DNA of 11,486 bases from Acidobacteriaceae bacterium (GCA_030040395.1 JASHTU010000040.1:1-11486), one strand, 5' to 3'. Counted from the first letter of the stretch, positions 1 through 6,983 are shown. A program made the numbers and translations. Notes: generated from the sequence alone by a model not told the origin.

Positions 1-40
1 CCAAGGTCGAGGCCGACAACGAAGTATGGCCCAATTTCCA

Positions 41-68
41 CCCCAGCGACGAAAAGCTGTCGCTGGGG
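41..68. repeat. Perfect 10-bp inverted repeat, intergenic palindrome
   Basis: CCCCAGCGAC at 41-50 is exactly complementary to GTCGCTGGGG at 59-68, with an 8-nt loop between them. The stem is GC-rich and would be very stable as RNA or as a cruciform. No T-run follows on either side, so an intrinsic terminator is not the best reading. A REP-like dispersed palindrome or a transcript-end structure of an unseen upstream gene are both possible. Confidence 0.6.
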
Positions 69-226
69 ACCCCGGATTTGCGCCGCAACCCGGAGGGACG
101 GGGCCATTTTCCCTCATCCCTGTGTCGTTCGTCGCTAGCAGACGCCCGGTATGCGTCGCTCCTCTCTCCTTGATCTGAGAAAAAATGGCTCCCGTCGCTG
201 CCCGCTCGTATATGTCGATACACCCT

Positions 227-247
227 AGGGGTCAGGGATCAGCGCGG
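227..247. repeat. Short heptamer-repeat remnant
   Basis: Three consecutive 7-nt units (AGGGGTC, AGGGATC, AGCGCGG) lie just before rlmH. The segment CTAGGGGTCAGG (225-236) matches 11 of 12 bases of CTAGGGGTGAGG at 1875-1886 in the larger heptamer array after the cupin gene, so both probably belong to one repeat family. Confidence 0.4.
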
Positions 248-270
248 CGGTTTGCGATATTCTCCTTTTC

Positions 271-720
271 GTGCAAATCACCCTGGCGCAGATCGGCTCC
301 CGCACGGCGGCAAAAGACGGATGCGATCCGCTGGTGCGGATGTATCTGGAGCGCTGTGCGGCGTTTGCGCGGGTGCGCACGCAAGACTTCCGCAGCGAAG
401 CGGCGCTGCTCGAATGGCTGGCGCGGCCGGCGGGACGGACACCGGTTGCGGCAGTGCTGCTCGATAGCCGCGGACGAGCGATGAGTTCGGAGACGTTCGC
501 AGAGTGGCTCCGCGGGCGGCGCGATGAAGGCGCCCAGCACCTGGTGTTCGCGGTGGGACCGGCGGACGGATGGTCTGACGCGGCGCGAGGGCGAGCGACT
601 CTGCTGCTTTCGCTGGGGCCGATGACGATGGCCCACTCGTTGGCGCGACTGGTGATGGCCGAGCAGCTCTACCGGGCATTTACAATTCTCGCGGGACATC
701 CGTATCACAGCGGGCATTGA
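271..720 (+). CDS. rlmH: 23S rRNA (pseudouridine(1915)-N3)-methyltransferase RlmH
   Basis: RlmH is a small SPOUT-class methyltransferase that uses S-adenosylmethionine to methylate N3 of pseudouridine 1915 in helix 69 of 23S rRNA on the assembled 70S ribosome. The product is 149 residues, close to the usual 155-160. The family's N-terminal strand (MQITLAQIG), the LDSRGRAMSSETFA segment, the glycine-rich FAVGPADGWSD loop and the C-terminal trefoil-knot region with MAHSLARLVMAEQLYRA and a terminal HPYHSGH are all recognisable; the Tyr-His end is part of the active site in characterised homologues. The family usually has a GG pair where this protein has GP (VGPADG), a mild deviation. The start is GTG, chosen because the family begins with this strand; no clear Shine-Dalgarno precedes it. 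The gene is followed directly by a heptamer array and then cobO. Confidence 0.93.
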   Translation: MQITLAQIGSRTAAKDGCDPLVRMYLERCAAFARVRTQDFRSEAALLEWLARPAGRTPVAAVLLDSRGRAMSSETFAEWLRGRRDEGAQHLVFAVGPADGWSDAARGRATLLLSLGPMTMAHSLARLVMAEQLYRAFTILAGHPYHSGH

Positions 721-726
721 GCGGTG

Positions 727-855
727 AGTTCACAGTTCATAGTTCTCAGTTCTTAATTCGCGAGCCCCTCGCTTTTTTGCACGGCGTGCAATCCATGGGA
801 CAGTAGCCGGAGATTGGCCCGTAAACTGTGAACTGCGAACCAAGAACTGTGAACT
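727..855. repeat. Paired inverted heptamer arrays between rlmH and cobO
   Basis: The left arm (727-761) is five 7-nt units of the form AGTTCNN (the last is AATTCGC). The right arm (821-855) is five units of the opposite polarity, consensus NNGAACT, which is the reverse complement. AGTTCACAGTTC at the left end and GAACTGTGAACT at 846-857 are exactly complementary, so the arms can pair into a long imperfect hairpin enclosing about 59 bp. The enclosed part contains a further 7+1+7 palindrome (TTGCACG G CGTGCAA, 777-791). The right arm stops 3 nt before the cobO ATG and occupies the place where a Shine-Dalgarno would be expected. Confidence 0.75.
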
Positions 856-858
856 GCC

Positions 859-1395
859 ATGGCTGACGCGCGCAAAGGACTGCTGTTGATTAACACCGGC
901 CCGGGCAAAGGCAAGACCACCGCGGCGCTGGGGACGGCTCTGCGCGCGGTGGGCAACGGCATGAAGGTGCTGGTGCTGCAGTTCCTCAAGGGCTCGTGGC
1001 ATTACGGCGAACTGGACGCCGTGGAGGCATTCGGGCCCAACTTTGTGCTCAAGCAGATGGGCCGGGGGTTCGTGAAGGTGGGCGGCGCGGAGACGGATCC
1101 CGAAGACACGCGCCTGGTGGAGGCCGCATGGGCCGAGGCGCGCGAGGCAATCTACTCGGGCGAATGGGACATGGTGGTGCTGGACGAGATCAACTACGCC
1201 ATCAGTTACAAGATGCTCGACCCCGTGGTGGTGGCCGAGGCGCTGCGCAACCGGCCGGAGATGGTGCACGTGATTCTTACCGGGCGCAACGCTCACCCGC
1301 TCTTGGTGGAGATGGCCGACACGGTGACCGAGATGCGCGAGGTGAAGCACGCCTATCAGAAAGGCGTGCTGGCGCAGCGCGGCATAGAATATTGA
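859..1395 (+). CDS. cobO: Cob(I)yrinic acid a,c-diamide adenosyltransferase (CobO/BtuR type)
   Basis: This cytosolic enzyme transfers the 5'-deoxyadenosyl group of ATP to Co(I) corrinoids, the last step in making the adenosylated cofactor during cobalamin synthesis or salvage. At 178 residues it has the normal size. A phosphate-binding loop of the family's form, GPGKGKTT, lies at residues 14-21, followed by the helix TAALGTALRAVG, the QFLKGSWHYGE segment, a Walker-B-like MVVLDEINYA and the C-terminal LTGRNAHP and QRGIEY motifs typical of CobA/CobO/BtuR. The ATG at 859 gives the canonical N-terminus, but no Shine-Dalgarno precedes it; the heptamer array runs up to position 855. No other cobalamin gene is in the window, so de novo synthesis versus salvage cannot be told. 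The symbols btuR and cobA are used for the same family. Confidence 0.93.
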   Translation: MADARKGLLLINTGPGKGKTTAALGTALRAVGNGMKVLVLQFLKGSWHYGELDAVEAFGPNFVLKQMGRGFVKVGGAETDPEDTRLVEAAWAEAREAIYSGEWDMVVLDEINYAISYKMLDPVVVAEALRNRPEMVHVILTGRNAHPLLVEMADTVTEMREVKHAYQKGVLAQRGIEY

Positions 1396-1465
1396 AACGG
1401 AGCCGGGACCGGGCGGCGCGCGGGTGCGAGGCGGCGAGGCGGAGCGGGCCGGTCAAAAACGACGA

Positions 1466-1490
1466 GGTCGTGAAGAACGGGGTCGTGAAG
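1466..1490 (+). repeat. Short direct repeat before the cupin start
   Basis: GGTCGTGAAG occurs at 1466-1475 and again at 1481-1490, a 15-nt period. The second copy runs into the Shine-Dalgarno of the cupin gene. In the cupin frame the repeat equals five codons and carries GTG triplets at 1470 and 1485 that could act as earlier starts. Confidence 0.45.
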
Positions 1491-1494
1491 GAGG
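1488..1494 (+). promoter_or_regulatory. Shine-Dalgarno deciding the cupin start
   Basis: AAGGAGG lies 5 nt before the GTG at 1500. It is the strongest ribosome binding site on the plus strand of the window. It selects this GTG over the long upstream extension of the same open frame, which only shadows cobO. Confidence 0.7.
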
Positions 1495-1499
1495 AAATC

Positions 1500-1856
1500 G
1501 TGCCAGTTACGAGCCATCATCGTTGGGCCGACATTGAGCCGGAGCAGATGAATCCCCTGACAACGCGGCAATATATTGTGGGCGCGAACACCATGCTTGC
1601 CCGCATCGGGATCAAGAAGGGCGGACGGGTGGCCAGGCACCACCATTTTCACGAGCAGATCAGCCATGTGGTGGAGGGGGCGTTGCTGTTTCGGATGGAC
1701 GGAGAAGAGCGGACAGTGCGCGCCGGAGAAATTCTCTGCATTCCCCCGCACGCGCCGCATGAGGTGATCGCACTCGAAGATTCGGTGGCGCTGGACATCT
1801 TCAATCCGCCGCGACAGGACTGGATCGACGGGGACGACGCCTACTTGAGGGAATAG
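1500..1856 (+). CDS. Small cupin domain protein
   Basis: A 118-residue single-domain cupin of unknown substrate. The double-stranded beta-helix signature is clear: motif 1 reads as a glycine followed by RHHHFHEQ, giving the HxH...E metal ligands, then SHVVEG; motif 2 is the GEILCIPPHAPHEV segment with its histidine. Such proteins bind a divalent metal and act as isomerases, dioxygenases or ligand sensors; nothing here separates these. The frame stays open upstream to 996 but that part overlaps cobO in another frame. The GTG at 1500 is chosen for its strong Shine-Dalgarno and because the conserved part begins about 20 residues later. The gene begins about 100 nt after cobO and probably belongs to the same transcription unit. 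A heptamer array begins on the base after its stop codon. Confidence 0.8.
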   Translation: MPVTSHHRWADIEPEQMNPLTTRQYIVGANTMLARIGIKKGGRVARHHHFHEQISHVVEGALLFRMDGEERTVRAGEILCIPPHAPHEVIALEDSVALDIFNPPRQDWIDGDDAYLRE

Positions 1857-1967
1857 GGACCGAGGGACGAGGGGCTAGGGGTGAGGCGCCGGGCATTGTT
1901 CACTGTCCGGCGTTCGCGGTTCACGGTTCAGGAATCAAGAACCTCGAACTACGAATCAAGAGCCGAG
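1857..1967. repeat. Heptamer array filling the cupin-accD gap
   Basis: From the first base after the cupin stop, a 7-nt rhythm runs for about 16 units. Units 1-5 are G-rich (such as GGGACGA, GGGGCTA, GGGGTGA). From 1898 come five units beginning GTTC or GTCC (GTTCACT, GTCCGGC, GTTCGCG, GTTCACG, GTTCAGG). Then come five units of the opposite polarity whose GA-containing core is GAAC or GAATC (AATCAAG, AACCTCG, AACTACG, AATCAAG, AGCCGAG). AATCAAG occurs twice. The five-plus-five inverted arrangement repeats that of the rlmH-cobO gap, though the sequences differ. Confidence 0.7.
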
Positions 1968-1997
1968 TCGGCGCTGAGGGCTAGGAGCGGGAAGCTG

Positions 1998-2014
1998 GCC
2001 CATTTACAATGGGC
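1998..2014 (+). promoter_or_regulatory. Hairpin at the accD translation start
   Basis: GCCCATT (1998-2004) and AATGGGC (2008-2014) form a perfect 7-bp stem with a 3-nt loop TAC. The upstream in-frame ATG at 2009 lies inside the right arm, and the ATG preferred here for accD is 7 nt after the hairpin. As RNA it would mask the first ATG and could modulate initiation at the second; this role is inference. Confidence 0.4.
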
Positions 2015-2020
2015 TTCGGT

Positions 2021-2920
2021 ATGACTTGGTTCAAGCGCGAAAACGGCGAATACGCGGCGGTGGCGGTTCCGGTGGCGGGCGAGGCGGATGGCGGGAACGG
2101 CGCCGACGCGGGTGAGCGCACCGTGCGCACCGAGGGCCTGTGGATCAAATGCATCGGGTGCAGGCAGACCATTTGGAAGGCCGAGCTGGTGGCCAACCTG
2201 AATGTATGCCCCAAGTGCCAGCACCACTTCAAGCTCAGCGCCCGCAAGCGCATGGAGATGCTGCTGGAGCCGGGCTTCGAGCTGGTTGACACCGGCTTGC
2301 GCTCGACCGACCCCTTGAACTTCACCGACGTAAAGCCCTACAAGCAGCGCCTCATCAAAGCGCGCGAGGAGACCGGGCTGGCCGACGCCATTCTGAGCGC
2401 GGTGGGCCGGCTGGGACCGCACAGCGTGGTGATGTGCGCCATGGAGTACGGGTTTATCGGGGGTTCGATGGGCGCGGTGGTGGGGGAGACGATTGCGCGG
2501 GCCGTGGATCGGGCGCGCACGCAACGGAAGCCGTTGATCGTGGTGGCGGCGTCGGGCGGGGCGCGCATGATGGAGGGCGTGGTGAGCCTGATGCAGATGG
2601 CGAAGATCTCCACGGCGTTGGCGCAGCTCGATGACGCCCGGGTTCCCTACATCAGCGTGCTCACCGACCCCACCACCGGGGGTGTGACGGCGAGCTTCGC
2701 CATGCTGGGCGACCTGAACATCGCCGAGCCGGGAGCGCTGATCGGCTTTGCCGGGCCGCGGGTGATCGAGCAGACCATCCGCCAAAAGCTGCCCGAAGGC
2801 TTCCAGCGCTCGGAGTTTTTGCTGGAAAGGGGATTTTTGGACGCGGTGGTTCCGCGCCAGGATTTGAAGGCTTACCTGATTCGGGCGCTGGAATTCATGC
2901 GGGCTCCCGAAGTGGCGTAG
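2021..2920 (+). CDS. accD: Acetyl-CoA carboxylase carboxyltransferase subunit beta
   Basis: AccD forms with AccA the carboxyltransferase half of acetyl-CoA carboxylase, moving the carboxyl group from biotin-carrier protein to acetyl-CoA to make malonyl-CoA, the first committed step of fatty acid synthesis. The product from this start is 299 residues, a normal size. Features in order: the family N-terminus MTWFKR; a low-complexity Gly/Ala/Asp stretch at about 18-33; a four-cysteine zinc ribbon (C44, C47, C63, C66); then the crotonase-fold region with FIGGSMG, VVAASGGARMMEG, TDPTTGGVTASFAMLGD and IGFAGPRVIEQT. An in-frame ATG at 2009 would add MGFG; the one at 2021 is preferred because homologues begin M(S/T)WFKR. 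No accA is present here, which is common because the two are often unlinked. Confidence 0.95.
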   Translation: MTWFKRENGEYAAVAVPVAGEADGGNGADAGERTVRTEGLWIKCIGCRQTIWKAELVANLNVCPKCQHHFKLSARKRMEMLLEPGFELVDTGLRSTDPLNFTDVKPYKQRLIKAREETGLADAILSAVGRLGPHSVVMCAMEYGFIGGSMGAVVGETIARAVDRARTQRKPLIVVAASGGARMMEGVVSLMQMAKISTALAQLDDARVPYISVLTDPTTGGVTASFAMLGDLNIAEPGALIGFAGPRVIEQTIRQKLPEGFQRSEFLLERGFLDAVVPRQDLKAYLIRALEFMRAPEVA

Positions 2921-2928
2921 TTTGTTCG

Positions 2929-2975
2929 GCGTGGTTCTGTTGTACGCTGCCAATTGCTACCGAACCACGCGATTT
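2929..2975 (+). terminator. Possible terminator after accD
   Basis: GCGTGGTTC (2929-2937) and GAACCACGC (2962-2970) are perfect 9-bp complements with a 24-nt loop, followed by GATTTTA. The stem begins 8 nt after the accD stop. The T-run is only four bases and the loop is long, so this is a moderate candidate. Confidence 0.45.
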
Positions 2976-2990
2976 TAGCGATCCGCGAAG

Positions 2991-3014
2991 CGGCCCGGCA
3001 TGGCTGCCGGGCCG
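2991..3014. terminator. Strong GC hairpin between convergent genes
   Basis: CGGCCCGGCA (2991-3000) pairs perfectly with TGCCGGGCCG (3005-3014) around the loop TGGC. It sits between the convergent ends of accD (2920) and the receptor gene (3039), the usual place for a bidirectional terminator. Neither side has a real T-run, so Rho-independent action is uncertain; a transcript-stabilising hairpin is the alternative. Confidence 0.55.
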
Positions 3015-3038
3015 GTGTCGTTGCTCTGTGGGTCAGGC

Positions 3039-6000
3039 TCAGAAGTTAAGCGCGAGCGAGAATTGGGCCACGCGGGCGCCATCGGCCGTAACCCCGGAGG
3101 ACGAGGGCTGCACGTTGGTCGCCGTGATTTGACCGAAGTTGGACGCGCCGGTGACGATGTTTAGTCCATTGAAACCGCCATATGTTGGACCCCCGCCTGG
3201 GGGCCCAAAGGCTGGATGGTTCAAGAGGTTGAATGCGTCCGCACGGAATTGCAGATTCAACCTGTCTTCGAGGATCGGAAAATTCTTTCCCAGACCGGCG
3301 TCGAAGAAGAACGCGCCGGGACCGCGGACGAGATTGCGCTCTCCGTACTCGATCCCAATCGGACCTCTGAACTCCGACAACACCTTGGCAGCGCCCGCCG
3401 CACCGCCGGCAAAGCCATAGACCGTGTTGCTGCTGTGATCGGTGTTGACTTTGACCCTGAGGTCTGCGGGCGAGCCGGTAAAGATCGCCGGGTCCGCGTT
3501 ATCGAACGAAGCCAGATAGGCATCGGAGTACGGCGTCACGGCAATACCCGTGCGATAGCTGGGAAGACCGGAGAAACTCCATCCGCCAATGGCCTCGTCC
3601 AGCCCGCGGGACGCGTTGGCGCCAAACCTTCTGCCATGCCCAAAGGGCAGCTCATACACAAAATTCGACTCGACCTCCTGGCGTATGTCAAAGTCCGAGT
3701 TGCCGCGGCACGCACGCGGCTGGAGGATATCGCAGATAAGTCCCTGGTTGCTGAAAAGCGCGTTATTATTCGCGCTCAACGAAGTATTGTCGATGGAGTG
3801 CGACCACGTGTAGTTGAATTCGGCGCTCAGGCCCTGCGACATGTTCTTATCCACGGTCAGCAGCAGAGCGTGGTAGTTGGAGCTACCCATATTGGTGAGA
3901 TAGGCATTGGTTCCGAACTGCGACGGAATGCCGATATTGGTGGGAAGGAACCCCGTGTAACCGTAATAGTAGGAGTAGGCGGCCAGGGTGTAAAGCATGT
4001 CGGCAATATCGCCCCTGGGTCCAAGCTGACTGACCATGCCTGCCACCAGATTGGTGTTGTCGCCAGCACCCACGGCGACGCCGTAAGGCGGCATGACGTC
4101 TTCAAACCACGGCTGCGGCGTAAGAGTGGTGTCATTGGCTCTTAACTGAGTGGTTAGACCAGCAAAGGCCTGAGCCATGGTTTGTGTCGATTTGCCCGTG
4201 TAATCCGGAACATCAATCACCTGGTTTGCGTCGGCGTCTGCAATCAAGCGCCGACCCAGCCTGCCCGCATAGTTGATCTTCATGATGGTGTGGCCCGGAA
4301 ACTCCTGCTGAACGCCGAAGGTCAGGGCGATGGAGTAGGGATCCTTCAGGTTCTGCGGGATCACGAAGTTGGTCTCGCCTGCCGCCAGTCCATACGGGGT
4401 TCCGGTGTTATCGATGTACGGAGTGTAAGGCGAGGCGACAGGCTGAGGCGCCGGATTCAGATTTGAAGGATACGCGAGGCTCGCGCCAAGCCGAGTATCG
4501 GTCGCGAGAGAGGAATCTACCGTGGATGAGCCAAAGTTGTTGTACACGGTGTTGAAGAACAAATACGAGATCTGGTCCTGGAGGAAGTTAATCGCGTCGA
4601 TGACCGTCCGGTCGTAGACAATTCCAGCGCTCCCCTGAACGACGGTCTTTTGGTCGCTATAGGGTAAGAAAGCGAACCCGATGCGGGGGGCGAAGTCTTT
4701 ATAGGATGGGTTGTAGAGGGCTGGCCCGTTGTTGGCCTTCCCGCCGAGCTTGTAGCTGTAGAACGGCAGACCGGTGTTGCTGGTGTCTCCCGCCTTCTGC
4801 TGCACCAGCCGGTCATTGATGAAGGTGTTCAATGGGATCTGCGTCGGCACCGATTCGTATCCGTGGGTTTCATAAGGCACGGAGTAGAACTGGTACCGCA
4901 GTCCATAGGTCAGGGTGAGTTTCTTGTTCACCTTCCAGGTGTCGCCGGCATAGGCCTCGAACTCATAGTGCCGGTAAGCCGTCGGGGCGCCGCTGCCGGG
5001 CGCGAGCGCTGCCTCTTTGTTGTTGTAAGTGAAGTTCGTATAAATCTGGCCGATGACGCCGAGGGCATCGGCGAAGAGGTTGTCGTAATCGTTGATACCC
5101 ACGCCGTTGGGACCTTGATTGATGTCAGGCGGCCGGACCGTCGGGTCCAGGCCCTGACTAAATGCGGAGCCCTGCAGGCCGGCATTGACGAAGTTGAAAT
5201 CGCTGACCAGATTGCTGTTGGTCTTGATGAACTTGAATGTTCCGCCGAAGGTGAAATTATGCGCGCCATGTTGCCAGTTGAAGTCGTCGCGCGCTTCGGG
5301 GACGGGGATGCGGCGCTTTTGCCCGTCATAGTCGGTATAGGGTCCGTCAATGCCGGAGAAACTATACTGAGCCGCGCCAGTCGGATTGTATTGGTCAGGA
5401 AAGTTCAGCTTACTGATGTTGTCGCCATAGTAGATTTGGTTGACCTTGTTGGCGCCGATCTCCCAAATATGGCTGACGACATACGAATATGTGCGGTCAA
5501 AGAAGGGGTGGGTGACCGGATCGGAAGGAAACTCCTGAAGCGATTCAATGGCGTTGCGCCGGGTGATGGTGAAGCGACCGTATATTCTTTGCGTGGGGGT
5601 CAAGTCATAGTCCACACGGCTCACGTAGGTGGTGCGGTCATCCGGATCTGGGGCGGTAAAGCGGTACCCGCCGGTGTTCACGCCGTCACCTTGAGACAGG
5701 TCGTTGGCGATGGGATAGCGGGCATTGATGAAAGTCAGTTCGGGTGCGTCAAAGCCGATATTCGCGGGGTCGAGCGCCGCGACCGCAGAAGCAGACAAGG
5801 TGGTGATGCAGGTTGGCTGCGTGTTCAGACGGCTGCTGTCCCCGCAACCGGAATTGCTATTGATGTAGTTAAGAGTGCCGGCGCGAAATGCGGCCAGCGG
5901 CACGGTCCGCTCCGCGGTCGCCGACTGCACGATCCGGGAATCGGCAAGGTCGAAGAAGAAGAAGGCTTTATCGCGCTTGATGGGACCGCCGAGGTTGCCC

Positions 6001-6839
6001 CCGAACTGGTTGCGGATAAGCGGCGTGCGGGGAAGCCCGTCGAGGTTATTGAACCAAGTGTTGGCGACGGTCGTCGTATCGCGATGGTACTCGTTCAGGT
6101 TCCCATGGAATTGATTGGTCCCATTTTTTGTAACCAGTTGAAACTGCCCACCGCTGCCGGTGCCCACGGAAGGAACCAGGCCGGCAACGGTGCCGGTAAA
6201 CTGCTGCACTGAATCGACCGGAGCTGGAGAGGTGAGATAGAAGGTCTGCCCGGTGGCGAGATCATCCACATCCAGGCCGTCTACGGTGACCTCCGATTGG
6301 TCGATGCGCGCCCCGGTGACAGCGCCCTGAAAGATGTCCACGCCCGGCTGCTGAATGAACAGGGTGTTGATTCCGGTGCTGCGGTCATAGACGGGAAGCT
6401 GGTTCAACTGTTCGGGGCTGATGTTATTGCCGATGGACGCATCGCTGGTATCCAGCGTGACCGACGCGCTGCCCGCCGACACTTCAACCGTCTGCACCGT
6501 GCTTCCCGGGTTGAGGGTCGCGTTTTGCGTACGCACTATGCCTACGTCCAGGGTCATGTTGGAGACCTGGACCGCCGAAAATCCGTCGTGGCTGAAAGTC
6601 TCGACGTAGCCGGGGTGCGGCGGAACGCTCGTAAATCGATAGGAGCCGGTGTTATCTGTCTTCGCTGTGAAGGTGACGCCAATCGACGAATTCGACAGCG
6701 TGACTGCCGTGCCGGTGACCACGGCGCCGGTCGAGTCAGTGACCACCCCGGTCAAGGACGCCGTGTCCTGCGCTCTGCCCATAACCGCGAAGAACGCAAC
6801 GAACAGGAACAGGAAAAACTTCGAAATCGGCCTTAGCAT
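3039..6839 (-). CDS. TonB-dependent receptor of the Oar/carboxypeptidase-regulatory-like type
   Basis: A predicted outer-membrane beta-barrel of 1266 residues. Residues 1-23 form a signal peptide (positive N-end, hydrophobic core FFLFLFVAFFAVMG, cleavage probably after GRA). Residues about 25-105 are a carboxypeptidase-regulatory-like beta-sandwich with SLTGVVTDSTGAVV and TDNTGSYRFTSVPP. A plug-like domain follows to about 225 (VTVDGLDVDD, SGGQFQLVTKNGTNQFHGN). The rest is barrel, rich in aromatic and Asn/Asp repeats, ending in FSLALNF with the terminal Phe typical of outer-membrane proteins. These very long proteins are abundant in Acidobacteria and are thought to take up complex plant or microbial polymers; the substrate cannot be read here and no SusD, glycosidase or sensor lies nearby. 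The ATG at 6839 is preferred to the one at 6854 because AGGAGG lies 6 nt before it. Confidence 0.9.
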   Translation of the reverse strand: MLRPISKFFLFLFVAFFAVMGRAQDTASLTGVVTDSTGAVVTGTAVTLSNSSIGVTFTAKTDNTGSYRFTSVPPHPGYVETFSHDGFSAVQVSNMTLDVGIVRTQNATLNPGSTVQTVEVSAGSASVTLDTSDASIGNNISPEQLNQLPVYDRSTGINTLFIQQPGVDIFQGAVTGARIDQSEVTVDGLDVDDLATGQTFYLTSPAPVDSVQQFTGTVAGLVPSVGTGSGGQFQLVTKNGTNQFHGNLNEYHRDTTTVANTWFNNLDGLPRTPLIRNQFGGNLGGPIKRDKAFFFFDLADSRIVQSATAERTVPLAAFRAGTLNYINSNSGCGDSSRLNTQPTCITTLSASAVAALDPANIGFDAPELTFINARYPIANDLSQGDGVNTGGYRFTAPDPDDRTTYVSRVDYDLTPTQRIYGRFTITRRNAIESLQEFPSDPVTHPFFDRTYSYVVSHIWEIGANKVNQIYYGDNISKLNFPDQYNPTGAAQYSFSGIDGPYTDYDGQKRRIPVPEARDDFNWQHGAHNFTFGGTFKFIKTNSNLVSDFNFVNAGLQGSAFSQGLDPTVRPPDINQGPNGVGINDYDNLFADALGVIGQIYTNFTYNNKEAALAPGSGAPTAYRHYEFEAYAGDTWKVNKKLTLTYGLRYQFYSVPYETHGYESVPTQIPLNTFINDRLVQQKAGDTSNTGLPFYSYKLGGKANNGPALYNPSYKDFAPRIGFAFLPYSDQKTVVQGSAGIVYDRTVIDAINFLQDQISYLFFNTVYNNFGSSTVDSSLATDTRLGASLAYPSNLNPAPQPVASPYTPYIDNTGTPYGLAAGETNFVIPQNLKDPYSIALTFGVQQEFPGHTIMKINYAGRLGRRLIADADANQVIDVPDYTGKSTQTMAQAFAGLTTQLRANDTTLTPQPWFEDVMPPYGVAVGAGDNTNLVAGMVSQLGPRGDIADMLYTLAAYSYYYGYTGFLPTNIGIPSQFGTNAYLTNMGSSNYHALLLTVDKNMSQGLSAEFNYTWSHSIDNTSLSANNNALFSNQGLICDILQPRACRGNSDFDIRQEVESNFVYELPFGHGRRFGANASRGLDEAIGGWSFSGLPSYRTGIAVTPYSDAYLASFDNADPAIFTGSPADLRVKVNTDHSSNTVYGFAGGAAGAAKVLSEFRGPIGIEYGERNLVRGPGAFFFDAGLGKNFPILEDRLNLQFRADAFNLLNHPAFGPPGGGPTYGGFNGLNIVTGASNFGQITATNVQPSSSGVTADGARVAQFSLALNF

Positions 6840-6845
6840 CGGAAG

Positions 6846-6851
6846 CCTCCT
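6846..6851 (-). promoter_or_regulatory. Shine-Dalgarno deciding the receptor start
   Basis: AGGAGG on the minus strand lies 6 nt before the ATG at 6839 and directly after the in-frame ATG at 6854, where it would be codons 2 and 3. This makes 6839 the functional start and removes five residues (MRRLP) from the longest frame. Confidence 0.75.
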
Positions 6852-6942
6852 CATGAAGTGAATCGAGCCCTAAAAAGGGAGGGTGCAAGACGAATTGGAA
6901 ACTCCGATCCAATCGTTGAGCCGGGCCGGGCGTGCTTGGCAC

Positions 6943-6960
6943 AGCCAAAGGAATTTGGCT
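6943..6960. repeat. Inverted repeat in the receptor leader
   Basis: AGCCAAA (6943-6949) and TTTGGCT (6954-6960) are perfect complements with a 4-nt spacer. The repeat lies about 17-35 nt downstream of the start point implied by the candidate promoter, so it could be a repressor operator or a leader hairpin. No regulator is encoded nearby to favour either. Confidence 0.4.
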
Positions 6961-6983
6961 TGCTAAACTTCTCTATACGAAAG

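Larger units (their letters stand above)
1..270. other. Region upstream of rlmH without a recognisable gene
   Basis: I see no gene here. All three forward frames are open at the left edge and close at about 137-178, but their translations resemble no family I know, so a foreign gene end cannot be strictly excluded. The stretch contains a perfect 10-bp inverted repeat (41-68) and a short run of 7-nt units (227-247), both suggesting intergenic DNA. No convincing Shine-Dalgarno or promoter for rlmH was found next to its start. Confidence 0.55.

Noticed and set aside
41..68. Intrinsic terminator
   Set aside because: The stem is strong but neither strand has a T-run after it; listed as a palindrome instead.
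727..855. CRISPR-like array
   Set aside because: Units are 7 nt with no unique spacers and the array reverses polarity; there are no cas genes.
1396..1460. GC-rich tandem pattern (GCGAGGCG twice) as part of the heptamer family
   Set aside because: The unit is 8 nt and the surroundings are too GC-biased to separate a true repeat from composition.
996..1499. Possible 168-residue N-terminal extension of the cupin
   Set aside because: This part overlaps cobO in another frame and is Arg/Gly-rich without domain character; the strong Shine-Dalgarno before 1500 gives a better start.
1949..2953. 334-codon minus-strand open frame
   Set aside because: Antisense to accD; His/Arg/Gln-rich with no recognisable domain.
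4863..6212. 449-codon plus-strand open frame
   Set aside because: It is antisense to the conserved TonB-dependent receptor, whose frame gives a signal peptide, domains and a C-terminal Phe. The antisense product shows no family motif and follows from high GC content.
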